A DNA stretch of 33,218 nt from Myxococcales bacterium (GCA_021782135.1 JAJXVM010000003.1:1-33218), one strand, 5' to 3'. Positions 1 through 9,125 are shown, numbered from the stretch's first letter. Numbers and translations are program-made. Notes: generated by a model from the sequence alone, not told the origin.

Positions 1-2
1 TG

Positions 3-335
3 CGCGCGGTCGATCCGCGCGGCGAGGCGGCGGCCACGCGCTACCGCACGCTCGCGACCGCCCCGGGCGGCGAGGCGCTGGTGGAGGCCCGCCCCGAGAC
101 CGGCCGCACCCACCAGATCCGCGTGCACCTGGCGCACCTCGGCGCCTCGCTGCTCGGCGACCCCCGCTACGGCGGGCCGCGCCAGGTGGGCGAGCTGCGG
201 GTGCCCCGCGTGATGCTCCACGCGCGCCGGCTCGAGCTGGCGCACCCGGTCACCGGCGCGCCACTGGCGTTCGAGGCGCCGGTGCCGGAGGACTTCGCCG
301 CGGTGGGGCGGGCGCTCGGGCTCCCCCCTCCCTGA
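3..335 (+). CDS. RluA-family pseudouridine synthase, C-terminal part (5' end outside the window)
   Basis: Open frame from the window edge; RPETGRTHQIRVHLAHLGASLLGDPRYGG motif typical of the RluA family C-terminal part. Confidence 0.88.
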   Translation, partial: RAVDPRGEAAATRYRTLATAPGGEALVEARPETGRTHQIRVHLAHLGASLLGDPRYGGPRQVGELRVPRVMLHARRLELAHPVTGAPLAFEAPVPEDFAAVGRALGLPPP

Positions 336-489
336 CCCTCCCCCGCTTCGCGGGAGAGGGAACGGAGCACGCACCGCGGTTCACGCCCGAGGGTGCACCA
401 GGAGCCCCTCCCTCCCCGCCGCACGGGGAGGGCAGAGGTCACCCCCAGGCGACTCCCTCCCCGTCGCACGGGGAGGGCCGGGGAGGGGC
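336..489. repeat. Cluster of three GC-rich palindromic elements (copy A of a dispersed family)
   Basis: 336-360 CCCTCCCCCGC-TTC-GCGGGAGAGGG; 410-432 CCCTCCCCG-CCGCA-CGGGGAGGG; 455-477 CCCTCCCCG-TCGCA-CGGGGAGGG, followed by CCGGGGAGGGG. Confidence 0.8.
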
Positions 490-515
490 GACCCCGAGGC
501 CTGCCCGCCCCCTCC

Positions 516-1520
516 TTACGCCACGCACCAGAAGTCGCGCAGCTCCCGAAAGCCCTGCTTCTCGAGCTCGGCGCGGATGAGCGGCCGCGCGCCGGGAGCG
601 CCGACGGCCACCAGGAGCGGGAGCCCGCGGGCCCGAGCGGCGTCCTCGTAGCCCACCACCTCGGCGCCGGCCACGCGGCGGCCCACCTTCTTGCGGTCCA
701 CCTCGACGAAGAGCGCCGGCGCGATCCCGGCGGCGCCGAGCGCGCGGGCGAAGGCGCGGCCGGTCTCGCCGGCCCCCCAGATCGCCACCTCGCGCCGGCC
801 GGCGAGCGGCCCGGCGGCGAGGTGCTCCACCTTGAGCGCCATGTGGCGGGAGAGGGCGTAGCGCGGGTCGGCCCGGGTGAGCCGCCCGGGCGACTCGCGC
901 CAGTCGAGCAGCGTCTCGGGCACGTTCCCGAGCCGGCCGCCGGCGGCGGCGAGCCGGAGCCAGAGGTCGTAGTCCTCGGGGAAGTCGCCCTGGCGCCAGC
1001 CGCCGGCCGCCCGCAGCGCGCTCGCGCGCAGCGTCGCCGCCGGGTGGACCAGCGGCGCCTCGACGAAGAGGTCGCGGGCGCACAGCGCGGGCGCGGTGAG
1101 CCCGTTCAGCCAGGCGGCGTAGCGGGCCATCCCGGGCCGCACCTCCCGGCGCGGGAAGAGGCGCACCCGGCTCCCCACCGCCGCGAGCGCCGGGTCGGCC
1201 GCGAGCGCCGCGAGCTGCCGCTCGAGCCGGCGCGGGTGGGCCACGTCGTCGGCGTCCATGCGCGCCAGGTACTCGGCGTCGGCCGCGGCGAGGGCGCGGT
1301 TCAGGGCGGGGGCGATCCCCTCCCCCGGCCCGCGCAGCACCGTCACGCGCCGGTCGCGGGCGGCGAGCCCCTCGAGCACCGCCGCGGTCGCGTCGCGAGA
1401 GCCGTCGTCCACCGCCACCAGCGCGAGGTCGCGCAGGCTCTGGCGCAGGATCGAGGCCGCCGCGGCGCGGACCGTGCGCGCGGCGTCGCGGGCGGGGAGG
1501 AGGACGGCGACGCGGGGCAT
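516..1520 (-). CDS. Family 2 glycosyltransferase with C-terminal Rossmann-like domain
   Basis: N-terminal VAVLLPARDAARTVRAAAASILRQSLRDLALVAVDDGSRD and ARMDADDVAHPRRLERQ (GT-A DxD); C-terminal VAIWGAGETGRAFARAL glycine-rich motif. Confidence 0.85.
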   Translation of the reverse strand: MPRVAVLLPARDAARTVRAAAASILRQSLRDLALVAVDDGSRDATAAVLEGLAARDRRVTVLRGPGEGIAPALNRALAAADAEYLARMDADDVAHPRRLERQLAALAADPALAAVGSRVRLFPRREVRPGMARYAAWLNGLTAPALCARDLFVEAPLVHPAATLRASALRAAGGWRQGDFPEDYDLWLRLAAAGGRLGNVPETLLDWRESPGRLTRADPRYALSRHMALKVEHLAAGPLAGRREVAIWGAGETGRAFARALGAAGIAPALFVEVDRKKVGRRVAGAEVVGYEDAARARGLPLLVAVGAPGARPLIRAELEKQGFRELRDFWCVA

Positions 1521-1553
1521 GGCCTCGGCGCTCGGGGCGTCGCCCGGCGCGCC

Positions 1554-1988
1554 TCAGCGGCCGGCGATCTTCGAGAGCAGGTACTCGGCGGCGAGCCGGT
1601 AGCCGAGCACGCCCAGCCCCACCACCTGCCCGTCCATGGCCGGGGCGAGCACGCTGCGGTGGCGCCACTCCTCGCGGGCGTGGACGTTCGAGATGTGCAC
1701 CTCGACCTTGGGGAAGGCGAGCGCCTTGAGGCAGTCGTGGAGCGCGTAGCTGGTGTGGGTGAAGGCGCCGGGGTTGAGGATCAGCCCCTTGGCCATCTTC
1801 CGGTGCTGCTGCAGGAAGTCGAGGAGCGCCCCCTCGGAGTTCGACTGGAACGCGGTCACCTCCACGCCCGCCGCCGCGCAGGTGTCGCGCACCAGCCGCT
1901 CCACGTCGGCCAGCGTGGCGGAGCCGTAGACCGCCGGCTCGCGCTCGCCCAGCAGGTTCAGGTTCGGTCCGTTGACGAGCAGGATCAT
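1554..1988 (-). CDS. aroQ: 3-dehydroquinate dehydratase, type II
   Basis: MILLVNGPNLNLLGEREPAVYG, NSEGALLDFLQ, LNPGAFTHTSYALHDCL, VEVHISNVHAREEWRHRS motifs. Confidence 0.96.
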   Translation of the reverse strand: MILLVNGPNLNLLGEREPAVYGSATLADVERLVRDTCAAAGVEVTAFQSNSEGALLDFLQQHRKMAKGLILNPGAFTHTSYALHDCLKALAFPKVEVHISNVHAREEWRHRSVLAPAMDGQVVGLGVLGYRLAAEYLLSKIAGR

Positions 1989-3067
1989 GCGTCCTCCGCG
2001 ATGTCGCCGAGGGCGGCCCGCAGCGCCGCCGGGTCGGCCGCGACGTCCCACTCCACGCCCCAGCCGTCCCCCACCCGCTCCGGCAGCACCCAGCGCAGCC
2101 CGGCGGCGGTGCGCTTCTTGTCGGTGGCCATGAGGGCGGCCGCGCGCTTCGCCACCGCGGCCGGCACCCGGATCGGCAGGCCGGCCTCGGAGAGCGCCGC
2201 CTCGACCTCGAAGGCCTGCTCGTCGGCGACGCGCCCCATCCGCGCGGCGAGCCGGAAGGCGAAGGCCAGCCCCACCGAGACCGCCTCGCCGTGGGTGTAG
2301 CGGCGGAAGCCGCCGGCCGCCTCGACGCCGTGGCCGAAGGTGTGGCCGAGGTTGAGGAGCTTGCGCTCGCCGCGCTCGAGCGGGTCGCGCTCCACCACCT
2401 CGAGCTTGATGCGCGCGCAGGCGGCGACCAGGTCGGCGTCGGCCTTGCCGCGGGCGGCGGCGCGGGCGGCGGCCGGCAGGAGCGAGGGGCGGAGCGCGGC
2501 GTACTTGAGCACCTCGCCGAAGCCGCTGCGCAGCTCGCGAAACGGCAGCGTGGCGAGGGCCGTCGGGTCCATGAGCACCGCCGCCGGCGGGTGGAAGGCG
2601 CCGACGATGTTCTTGGCCTGCGGCAGGTTCACCGCCGTCTTGCCGCCCAGGGCGGCGTCCACCATCCCGAGCAGGGTGGTGGGGACCGCCATCCAGTCCA
2701 CCCCGCGCATGAAGGTGGCGGCGAGGAAGCCGGCGGCGTCGGTCACCGCCCCGCCCCCGACCGCGATCACCAGGCTCCTGCGGGTGGCGCCGGCGCGCAG
2801 CAGCTTCGCCGCCGCCCGCTCCAGCTCGGCGAGCCGCTTGCCCTTCTCGCCGTCGGGGAGCACGTGCACCAGCTTCAGGTTTCCGGCCCGGGCGAGCTGC
2901 CGCTCCAGCCGCTCGGCGAACGGGGTGGCGCGCACCGGGCCGCAGGTGACGAGCGCCACCAGGTCGCGGTCGGAGGTCAGCTCGGCGGCCGCCGCGGCGG
3001 CCCGCGTGCCCACGCAGACCGGGTACTCGCGCCCCTCCTGGCGCGCTTCGAGGATCTCGATGCTCAT
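1985..3067 (-). CDS. aroB: 3-dehydroquinate synthase
   Basis: VIAVGGGAVTDAAGFLAATFMRGV, PTTLLGMVDAALGGKTAVN, LLNLGHTFGHGVE motifs; start chosen at the internal ATG (MSIEILEA), 4-nt overlap with aroQ. Confidence 0.96.
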   Translation of the reverse strand: MSIEILEARQEGREYPVCVGTRAAAAAAELTSDRDLVALVTCGPVRATPFAERLERQLARAGNLKLVHVLPDGEKGKRLAELERAAAKLLRAGATRRSLVIAVGGGAVTDAAGFLAATFMRGVDWMAVPTTLLGMVDAALGGKTAVNLPQAKNIVGAFHPPAAVLMDPTALATLPFRELRSGFGEVLKYAALRPSLLPAAARAAARGKADADLVAACARIKLEVVERDPLERGERKLLNLGHTFGHGVEAAGGFRRYTHGEAVSVGLAFAFRLAARMGRVADEQAFEVEAALSEAGLPIRVPAAVAKRAAALMATDKKRTAAGLRWVLPERVGDGWGVEWDVAADPAALRAALGDIAEDA

Positions 3068-3114
3068 GCTCGCCTTTCGAGGTGCCTCGCGCCCGGGAGC
3101 GGGCGCGGCCCTCC

Positions 3115-3603
3115 TCACAGCAGCCCCAGGATACGCCGGGCCACCGCCTCCGGCGCGTTTCCGTCCACGCGCACGGTGAGGTGGGCCCGGCGGTAGAGCG
3201 GCAGCCGCCGCCGCAGCAGCGGCTCCCAGCTCGCCGCCAGCGGCCGGTGGGTGGTGGCGCCGATGCGGCGGGCCGCCTCGCGCGACGACACGTCGAGGAA
3301 GACCACCCGGCCGGCCCGCAGCAGGTGCTCCGCCGAGCGCGGGTCGCAGAAGGCGCCGCCGCCGAGGTCGGCCACCAGCGGCCCGGACAGCGAGGCGACC
3401 ACCTCGCGCTCCAGCGCGCGGAAGGCCGGCTCGCCCTCCCCGGCGAAGATGGCGGCGATGGGCTTGCCGGCCCGGGCCTCGACGAGCGCGTCGGTGCAGA
3501 CGAAGCGCCGGCCGAGAAGCCGCGCCAGGCAGCGGCCCACGGTGGACTTGCCGGCGCCCATCATGCCGGCGAGCGCCAGGGTCTCAGCGGAGCCGAGCGG
3601 CAT
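3115..3603 (-). CDS. aroK: Shikimate kinase
   Basis: P-loop [41 protein letters not shown] lid region. Confidence 0.93.
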   Translation of the reverse strand: MPLGSAETLALAGMMGAGKSTVGRCLARLLGRRFVCTDALVEARAGKPIAAIFAGEGEPAFRALEREVVASLSGPLVADLGGGAFCDPRSAEHLLRAGRVVFLDVSSREAARRIGATTHRPLAASWEPLLRRRLPLYRRAHLTVRVDGNAPEAVARRILGLL

Positions 3604-4729
3604 AGGCCTCGACGGCGCGCTGCACGTCGCCCACGGTGTCGCCGCCGAACTTCTCGAGGAGGGCGTCGGCGAGCACCCAGGCCACCACCGCCTCGCCCAC
3701 CACCGCCGCGGCCGGCACCGCGCAGACGTCGCTCCGCTCGTACTTGGCGGAGACCGCCTCGCGGGTGGCGATGTCCACCGAGGGGAGCGGGGTCATCATG
3801 GTGGGGATGGGCTTCATGAAGCCGCGCACCACCACCGGCGCGCCGTTGGTGACGCCGCCCTCGAGCCCGCCGGCGCGGTTGGTCTCGCGGTAGAAGCCCC
3901 TGTCGGCGCCGTAGCGGATGGGGTCCTGGAAGCGGTCGCCGGGCAGGTCCACCCGCGTCCCCTCGCCGATCTCGGCGGCGCGGATGGCCTGGATGGCGCA
4001 GAGCGCGCCGGCGAGGCGGCCGTCGAGGCGCCGGTCGGGGTGGACGAAGCTGCCGAGGCCGGGCGGGAGCCCCTCGGCGTAGACCTCGAAGGCGCCGCCG
4101 ATGGCCGAGCCGCGCGCCTTCTCGCGGTCGATGACGGCGCGCCAGATCCCGGCCGCCTCCTCGTCGTCGGTGTGGACGTCGGAGGCCTCGATGGCGGCGC
4201 GCTGCTCGGCGGTGGGCGGGACCCCGCCGCGGCGCAGCTCCTCCCCGATGGCCACCACCCGCGAGCTCACCGTGATCCCGAAGCGGGCCAGCAGCTGCCG
4301 GGCGAGCGCGCCCAGCGCCACCACGGTGGCGGTGCCGCGGGCGCTGGCGCGCTCCAGCACGTCGCGGGCGTCGTCGAGGTCGTACTTCTGCACCCCGGCG
4401 AGGTCGGCGTGGCCGGGGCGCACCTGGGTGAACTTGCGGCCGCCGCGCGCGTAGGGGGAGACGAGCTCCTTCCAGTTCTCGTGGTCCTTGTTCCAGACCA
4501 GCAGCGCGATGGGGGAGCCGGTGGTGACCGCGCCGCGGATGCCGGAGAGGAACTGGGCCTCGTCGGTCTCGATCTTCATGCGGCCGCCGCGGCCGTAGCC
4601 CTTCTGGCGGCGGCGCAGGTCGCGGTTCACGGCGTCGAAGTCCACCGCGAGGCCGGCCGGGAAGCCCTCGGCGATGGCGCAGAGCGCGGGGCCGTGCGAC
4701 TCGCCGGCGGTGAGGTACCTGAGGGTCAT
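3584..4729 (-). CDS. aroC: Chorismate synthase
   Basis: [51 protein letters not shown]; 4-nt overlap with aroE and 20-nt overlap with aroK. Confidence 0.97.
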   Translation of the reverse strand: MTLRYLTAGESHGPALCAIAEGFPAGLAVDFDAVNRDLRRRQKGYGRGGRMKIETDEAQFLSGIRGAVTTGSPIALLVWNKDHENWKELVSPYARGGRKFTQVRPGHADLAGVQKYDLDDARDVLERASARGTATVVALGALARQLLARFGITVSSRVVAIGEELRRGGVPPTAEQRAAIEASDVHTDDEEAAGIWRAVIDREKARGSAIGGAFEVYAEGLPPGLGSFVHPDRRLDGRLAGALCAIQAIRAAEIGEGTRVDLPGDRFQDPIRYGADRGFYRETNRAGGLEGGVTNGAPVVVRGFMKPIPTMMTPLPSVDIATREAVSAKYERSDVCAVPAAAVVGEAVVAWVLADALLEKFGGDTVGDVQRAVEAYAARLR

Positions 4730-5601
4730 GGGGTTGCTCCGTCGAGCGCGCTTCGCATGGCCGCCTCGGGCGCCGGGCGGCCGGTCCAGATCTCGAAGGC
4801 CAGGGCGCCCTGGCGCAGGAGCACCTCCTCGCCGGAGACGAGGACGGCGCCCGCCTCCTCGGCGGCGCGGGCGAAGGGGGTGTCGCCGTAGACGAAGTCG
4901 AGCACCACCTGGCCGGAGCGCAGCGGCACCGGACAGGGGCCGCCCTGGTGCAGGCCGATGGAGGTGGCGTTCACCACGGCGTCGAAGGAGGCGGAGTCGC
5001 GGCGGGCCTCGGTCCAGGACAGGACGGCCACCGGGCCACCCCCTCCCCTGCCCTCCCCCGAGGCGGCGGAGGGAGAACCGTCACGGGAGGGGGAGGAAGG
5101 CCTCGAGCCACCCGCGGCCAGTTCCGTCGCCTTCTCGTCCCGGCGCGCGGAGATCGTCACCTCCAGGCCGAGCTGGGCGAGGGCCCAGAGCGCCGCCCGG
5201 GCCGCCCCGCCGGCGCCGAGCAGCAGCGCGCGCTGCCCGGGCTTCACGCCCGCGGCCCCGAGGAGCGCGACGCAGGCCGAGGCGTCGGTGTTGGAGGCGA
5301 TCCAGCCGTCCGGGCCGCGCCGCAGCGTGTTCGCGGCCCCCACCGCGCGCGCCACCTCGTCGGCCGAGGCGGCGGCCGCGAGCGCCTCCCGCTTGTGCGG
5401 CACGGTGACGTTGAGCCCCTGGAACCCCAGCGCGTAGGCCCCGCGGAGCGCCTCGGCCACGCGGGCCGGCTCGACCGGCAGGGCGACGTAGGCGGCGTCG
5501 AGCCCGGCCGCGGCGAAGGCGGCGTTCTGCATCGCGGGCGAGCGGCTGTGCGCGACCGGCCAGCCCACCACGCCGTACAGGGAGGTCCGCGCCGAGATCA
5601 C
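4726..5601 (-). CDS. aroE: Shikimate dehydrogenase (contains an atypical repeat-derived insertion)
   Basis: [55 protein letters not shown] start giving a GTGA overlap with the aroA stop. Confidence 0.94.
   Translation of the reverse strand: MISARTSLYGVVGWPVAHSRSPAMQNAAFAAAGLDAAYVALPVEPARVAEALRGAYALGFQGLNVTVPHKREALAAAASADEVARAVGAANTLRRGPDGWIASNTDASACVALLGAAGVKPGQRALLLGAGGAARAALWALAQLGLEVTISARRDEKATELAAGGSRPSSPSRDGSPSAASGEGRGGGGPVAVLSWTEARRDSASFDAVVNATSIGLHQGGPCPVPLRSGQVVLDFVYGDTPFARAAEEAGAVLVSGEEVLLRQGALAFEIWTGRPAPEAAMRSALDGATP
5036..5106. repeat. Dispersed GC-rich repeat, copy B, inside aroE
   Basis: 5039-5060 CCCCCTCCCCTGCCCTCCCCCG is 21/22 identical to copy C (24170-24191). Confidence 0.7.
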
Positions 5602-6890
5602 GCCTCGCCTCCGCAGAGCCGGTCGAGGATGTCGAAGAAGCCGGGGAAGCTGGTGCGCACGCAGGAGACGTCGTCCAGGGTCACCTCGTCGCCGGGCGTG
5701 AAGAGCTGCGCCACCGCCATGCTCATGGCGATCCGGTGATCGAGCTTCGTCTCGACCGAGACGCCGCGGAGCGGCGTCGGCCCCTCGATGGCGCAGCCGT
5801 CCTCGAAGAGCTCGATGCGCGCGCCGGCCCGGTGGAGCAGGTCGCCCATGGTGGCGAGCCGGTCCGACTCCTTCACCCGCAGCTCCTTCGCGTCGCGGAT
5901 CACGGTGCGGCCGCGCGCCTGGGTGGCGAGCACCATCAGCACCGGCAGCTCGTCGATGAGCCGGGGGATGAGCGGCCCGGCGATCTCCGTCCCGGCGAGC
6001 GCCCCGCCCTCCACCGTCACGTCGGCGCGCGGCTCGCCGGCGCTCTCGCGCGGGTCCCCGACCGCGACCCGCGCGCCCATGGCGCGGAGCACGTCGAGCA
6101 GCCCGGTGCGGGTCGGGTTCACGCCCATGCCGAGCGCGGTGACGCGCGAGCCGGGCAGCCCGGCGGCGGCGCAGAGGAAGAAGGCGGCCGAGGAGATGTC
6201 GCCGGGCACGTCCACCGCGCCGCCCGAGGGGCGGCCGGGGCGGATGGTCACCCGGGTGCCGTCCACGCCGAGCGACACGCCGCGGCCGGCCAGCATGCGC
6301 TCGGTGTGGTCGCGGGAGGGCGCCGGCTCCTCCACCACCGTCTCGCCCTCGGCGAAGAGGCCGGCCAGCAGCAGGGCGCTCTTCACCTGCGCGCTCGCGA
6401 CCGGGAGCACGTGGGTGGCGCCGCGCAGGCGCGCGCCCTTCGCCACGACCGGCGGCAGCTTGTCGCCGTCGCGGGCCGAGAGGTCGGCGCCCATCCGGCG
6501 CAAGGGCTCGAGCACGCGGCGCACCGGGCGCCGGCGCAGCGAGGCGTCGCCGGTGAGGACCGAGAGGCCGGGCACCGCGGCGAGGACGCCGCAGAGGAGC
6601 CGCAGGCTGGTGCCGGAGTTGCCGCAGTCGATGACGTTGGCCGGCTCGACGAGCCGCTCGGGGGGCTCGACGATCACGGCGGCGCCGTCCCGACACACCC
6701 TCGCCCCGAGCGCCTCCACCGCCTTCCAGGTGGAGTGGACGTCCTCGGCCTCGAGCAGCCCGGTGACCCGCGAGGGCGAGGTGGCGAGCGCGCCGAAGAG
6801 GAGGGCGCGGTGCGAGATCGACTTGTCGCCGGGCACGGCGAAGCCGCCCCGGAGGGGACCCTTGCGGCGGCAGACGAGCGGGGTTGTCAA
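5598..6890 (-). CDS. aroA: 3-phosphoshikimate 1-carboxyvinyltransferase (EPSP synthase)
   Basis: [58 protein letters not shown] start giving a TTGA overlap with the tyrA stop. Confidence 0.96.
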   Translation of the reverse strand: MTTPLVCRRKGPLRGGFAVPGDKSISHRALLFGALATSPSRVTGLLEAEDVHSTWKAVEALGARVCRDGAAVIVEPPERLVEPANVIDCGNSGTSLRLLCGVLAAVPGLSVLTGDASLRRRPVRRVLEPLRRMGADLSARDGDKLPPVVAKGARLRGATHVLPVASAQVKSALLLAGLFAEGETVVEEPAPSRDHTERMLAGRGVSLGVDGTRVTIRPGRPSGGAVDVPGDISSAAFFLCAAAGLPGSRVTALGMGVNPTRTGLLDVLRAMGARVAVGDPRESAGEPRADVTVEGGALAGTEIAGPLIPRLIDELPVLMVLATQARGRTVIRDAKELRVKESDRLATMGDLLHRAGARIELFEDGCAIEGPTPLRGVSVETKLDHRIAMSMAVAQLFTPGDEVTLDDVSCVRTSFPGFFDILDRLCGGEA

Positions 6891-7732
6891 AACAGCTCCT
6901 CCCGGAAGGCGCGGGCCTCCTCGAGCGCGGCGCGGGCGCCGTCGGGCGAGGTGGCGATGTCGGACAGGATGCGGGCGAGTCGGTCCTGCAGCCGCCGGGC
7001 GGCCTCGGGGAGGTGGCGGTTGCGGCGCGCCACCTCGCCCTGGATGTCGAAGGCGAAGCCGGCGAGGCGGGTCATGCCGTCGAGCCCCGGGCCGGCGAGC
7101 GCCGCCGCGAGCGGCCCCGCCTCCTTGACCGAGAGGGTCAGCGCGCAGGCGACCAGGTAGGGCAGGTGCGAGACCATGGCCACCGCGCCGTCGTGCTCGG
7201 CGGCGGTGCAGCGCAGCACCTCGGCGCCGAGCGCCCGGTGGAGCGCCTCCACCCGGTCGAGCGCCCCGGCCGGCGCGCCGTCGGTGCAGAGCGCGACCGT
7301 GCCGCCCTTCCAGCGATCGGCGCGCGCGCCGTCGTAGCCGCCCCGGCCGCCGAACATGGGGTGGGCCCCGGCGAAGGCCACGCCCGGGCGCACCTCGCGC
7401 CGCGCCGCCTCCACCACCTGCTCCTTGGCGCCGCCCACGTCGGTGAGCACCGCGCCGTCGCGCAGGAGCCGCGACACCGGCCCGAGCAGCCGCTCGATGA
7501 CCGCCACCGGCGTGCAGAGCACCACCAGCTCGCAGGCCTCCAGCTCCGGGCCGGGCCCGGCCAGCGCCACGTCGGCGACGCCGTCGGCGAGCGCCCGGGC
7601 GCGCACGCCGGCGTCGGGCTCCACCGCCACCACCCGCGCGCCCGGCGCGGCGGCCTTGAGGCCGCGGGCGAGGCAGGCGCCCATGAGCCCCAGCCCGGCG
7701 ATCCCGAGCGTGCCCGGCAGCGGGGCGCTCAC
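6887..7732 (-). CDS. tyrA: Prephenate dehydrogenase
   Basis: [20 protein letters not shown]-binding motif, [26 protein letters not shown] start at 7732. Confidence 0.9.
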   Translation of the reverse strand: MSAPLPGTLGIAGLGLMGACLARGLKAAAPGARVVAVEPDAGVRARALADGVADVALAGPGPELEACELVVLCTPVAVIERLLGPVSRLLRDGAVLTDVGGAKEQVVEAARREVRPGVAFAGAHPMFGGRGGYDGARADRWKGGTVALCTDGAPAGALDRVEALHRALGAEVLRCTAAEHDGAVAMVSHLPYLVACALTLSVKEAGPLAAALAGPGLDGMTRLAGFAFDIQGEVARRNRHLPEAARRLQDRLARILSDIATSPDGARAALEEARAFREELF

Positions 7733-7779
7733 GGCCGCACCGGCCCGGGCCCGGGGCCCTGGTTGCTCGAGACGTTCAC
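7729..7779 (-). CDS. Putative 16-aa leader/coupling mini-ORF ([16 protein letters not shown])
   Basis: Strong Shine-Dalgarno AGGAGGAG (+ strand 7785-7792), 5-nt spacer, GTG start at 7779, 16 sense codons, TGA stop overlapping the tyrA GTG start as GTGA. Confidence 0.5.
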   Translation of the reverse strand: MNVSSNQGPGPGPVRP

Positions 7780-7807
7780 GGCGGCTCCTCCTGGCACGGG
7801 GATCGGC

Positions 7808-8182
7808 TCAGCGGGCGAGGGGCATCCGGCCGGCGAGGTCCGGGCGGAGCGCCTGCGCGCCGCGCAGGTAGACGTGGCGCGCGTCGGCGTTGGTGCCCCC
7901 GTCCACGTGCAAGAGCACCCGGACCACCCGCGGCAGCGAGCCCGGCACCGGGATCTCCTGCGAGCAGATCATCGGCACCCGCGACCAGCCGCCGGCCTCG
8001 CGCGCCGCCCGCGCCGGGAAGTCGGCGTCGAGATCGTGGGTGACGGTGAAGATGGCCCAGACGATCTCGGCCTGGGTGAGGTGGTTCTGCGCGTTGAGCG
8101 CCCCGCACAGCTCGACCACGCCCTCGTAGAGGTCCTGGACGGTGTTCGAGGCGATCTGCGTGGCTCCACGGATTCCGCGCAT
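7808..8182 (-). CDS. aroH: Monofunctional chorismate mutase, AroH class
   Basis: MRGIRGATQIASNTVQDLYEGVVELCGALNAQNHLTQAEIVWAIFTVTHDLDADFPARAARE, RVPMICSQEIPVPGSLPRVVRVLLHV: AroH family. Confidence 0.95.
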   Translation of the reverse strand: MRGIRGATQIASNTVQDLYEGVVELCGALNAQNHLTQAEIVWAIFTVTHDLDADFPARAAREAGGWSRVPMICSQEIPVPGSLPRVVRVLLHVDGGTNADARHVYLRGAQALRPDLAGRMPLAR

Positions 8183-8193
8183 GGGGGCCGTGC

Positions 8194-8223
8194 AGTATAC
8201 GTGCGCCGCGCCGGGGGTGTCCA
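8194..8223 (-). promoter_or_regulatory. Putative sigma70-type promoter for aroH and the aromatic operon
   Basis: On the - strand: TGGACA - 18 nt - TATACT (each 5/6 to consensus); the -10 ends 11 nt before the aroH ATG. Confidence 0.55.
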
Positions 8224-8254
8224 CGGCGCGGCGCCGCGCGGGACGGCGGCGACG

Positions 8255-8599
8255 CTAGCCGGGAGGCCAGCCGAAGGCGCGCCCGCCGAGCAGGTGCAGG
8301 TGGATGTGGAAGACGGTCTGGCCCGCCGCGCGGTTGCAGTTCATCACCGCGCGCCAGCCCTCGGCGGCGAAGCCGCGGTCCTGGGCGATCTTCGCGGCGA
8401 CCCGGTGGAGCTTGCCGAGGGCGGCCTCGTCCTCGGGGCCGAGGTCGTTGAGGGTGGGGACGTGCTTGCGCGGCACGATCACCACGTGCGTGGGCGCCTG
8501 CGGGTGGATGTCCTCGAAGGCCACCGTGTCGGCGTCCTCGTGGACCACCCGGGCCGGGAGCTGCTTCGCCACGATCTTGCAGAAGAGGCAGTCGGACAT
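8255..8599 (-). CDS. HIT family hydrolase (HINT-like)
   Basis: CLFCKIVAKQLPARVVHEDADTVAFEDIHPQAPTHVVIVPRKHV and QTVFHIHLHLLGGR (HxHxH HIT motif). Confidence 0.94.
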   Translation of the reverse strand: MSDCLFCKIVAKQLPARVVHEDADTVAFEDIHPQAPTHVVIVPRKHVPTLNDLGPEDEAALGKLHRVAAKIAQDRGFAAEGWRAVMNCNRAAGQTVFHIHLHLLGGRAFGWPPG

Positions 8600-8675
8600 G
8601 CGCCGGAGCATAACCCGCGCGCGGCGGGCGCACCGGCGGAAGGTGGTCCCGGCGGGGCGCGCCCCCGCCCGCGCC

Positions 8676-9125
8676 TCAAAACAGCTTCTCGGAGTCGAGC
8701 AGGATCGTGACCGGCCCGTCGTTCACCAGCTCCACCTGCATGTCGGCCCGGAACACCCCCTGCGCGACCGGCAGCCCCTTCTCGCGCAGGAGCGCGCAGA
8801 CCTTCTCGTAGAGCGCGTTCGCCGCCTCGGGCGGCGCGGCGGCGCTGAAGCCGGGCCGGTTGCCCTTGCGCGCGTCGCCGAGCAGGGTGAACTGCGAGAC
8901 CACCAGGATCCCGCCGCCCACGTCCGCCACCGAGCGGTTCATCTTGCCGGCCTGGTCCTCGAAGACGCGCAGCCCGGCGAGCTTGTCGGCCACGAAGCGC
9001 GCGTCCTCCTCGGCGTCGCTCGCCGCCACCCCGAGCAGCACCAGGAGCCCCCGCTCGATCCGGCCCACCACCTCGCCGGCGACCCGCACCTCCGCCCGGG
9101 AGACCCGCTGGACGACCACGCGCAT
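8676..9125 (-). CDS. dtd: D-aminoacyl-tRNA deacylase
   Basis: [69 protein letters not shown] motifs. Confidence 0.95.
   Translation of the reverse strand: MRVVVQRVSRAEVRVAGEVVGRIERGLLVLLGVAASDAEEDARFVADKLAGLRVFEDQAGKMNRSVADVGGGILVVSQFTLLGDARKGNRPGFSAAAPPEAANALYEKVCALLREKGLPVAQGVFRADMQVELVNDGPVTILLDSEKLF

Noticed and set aside
393-2300. 635-aa + strand frame across GT2, aroQ and aroB
   Set aside because: Low-complexity R/H/G/E-rich shadow ORF opposite conserved genes.
7729-7779. Classical aromatic amino-acid attenuator
   Set aside because: The mini-ORF has no Phe, Tyr or Trp codons and no following terminator/antiterminator pair was seen; kept only as a coupling/leader ORF candidate.
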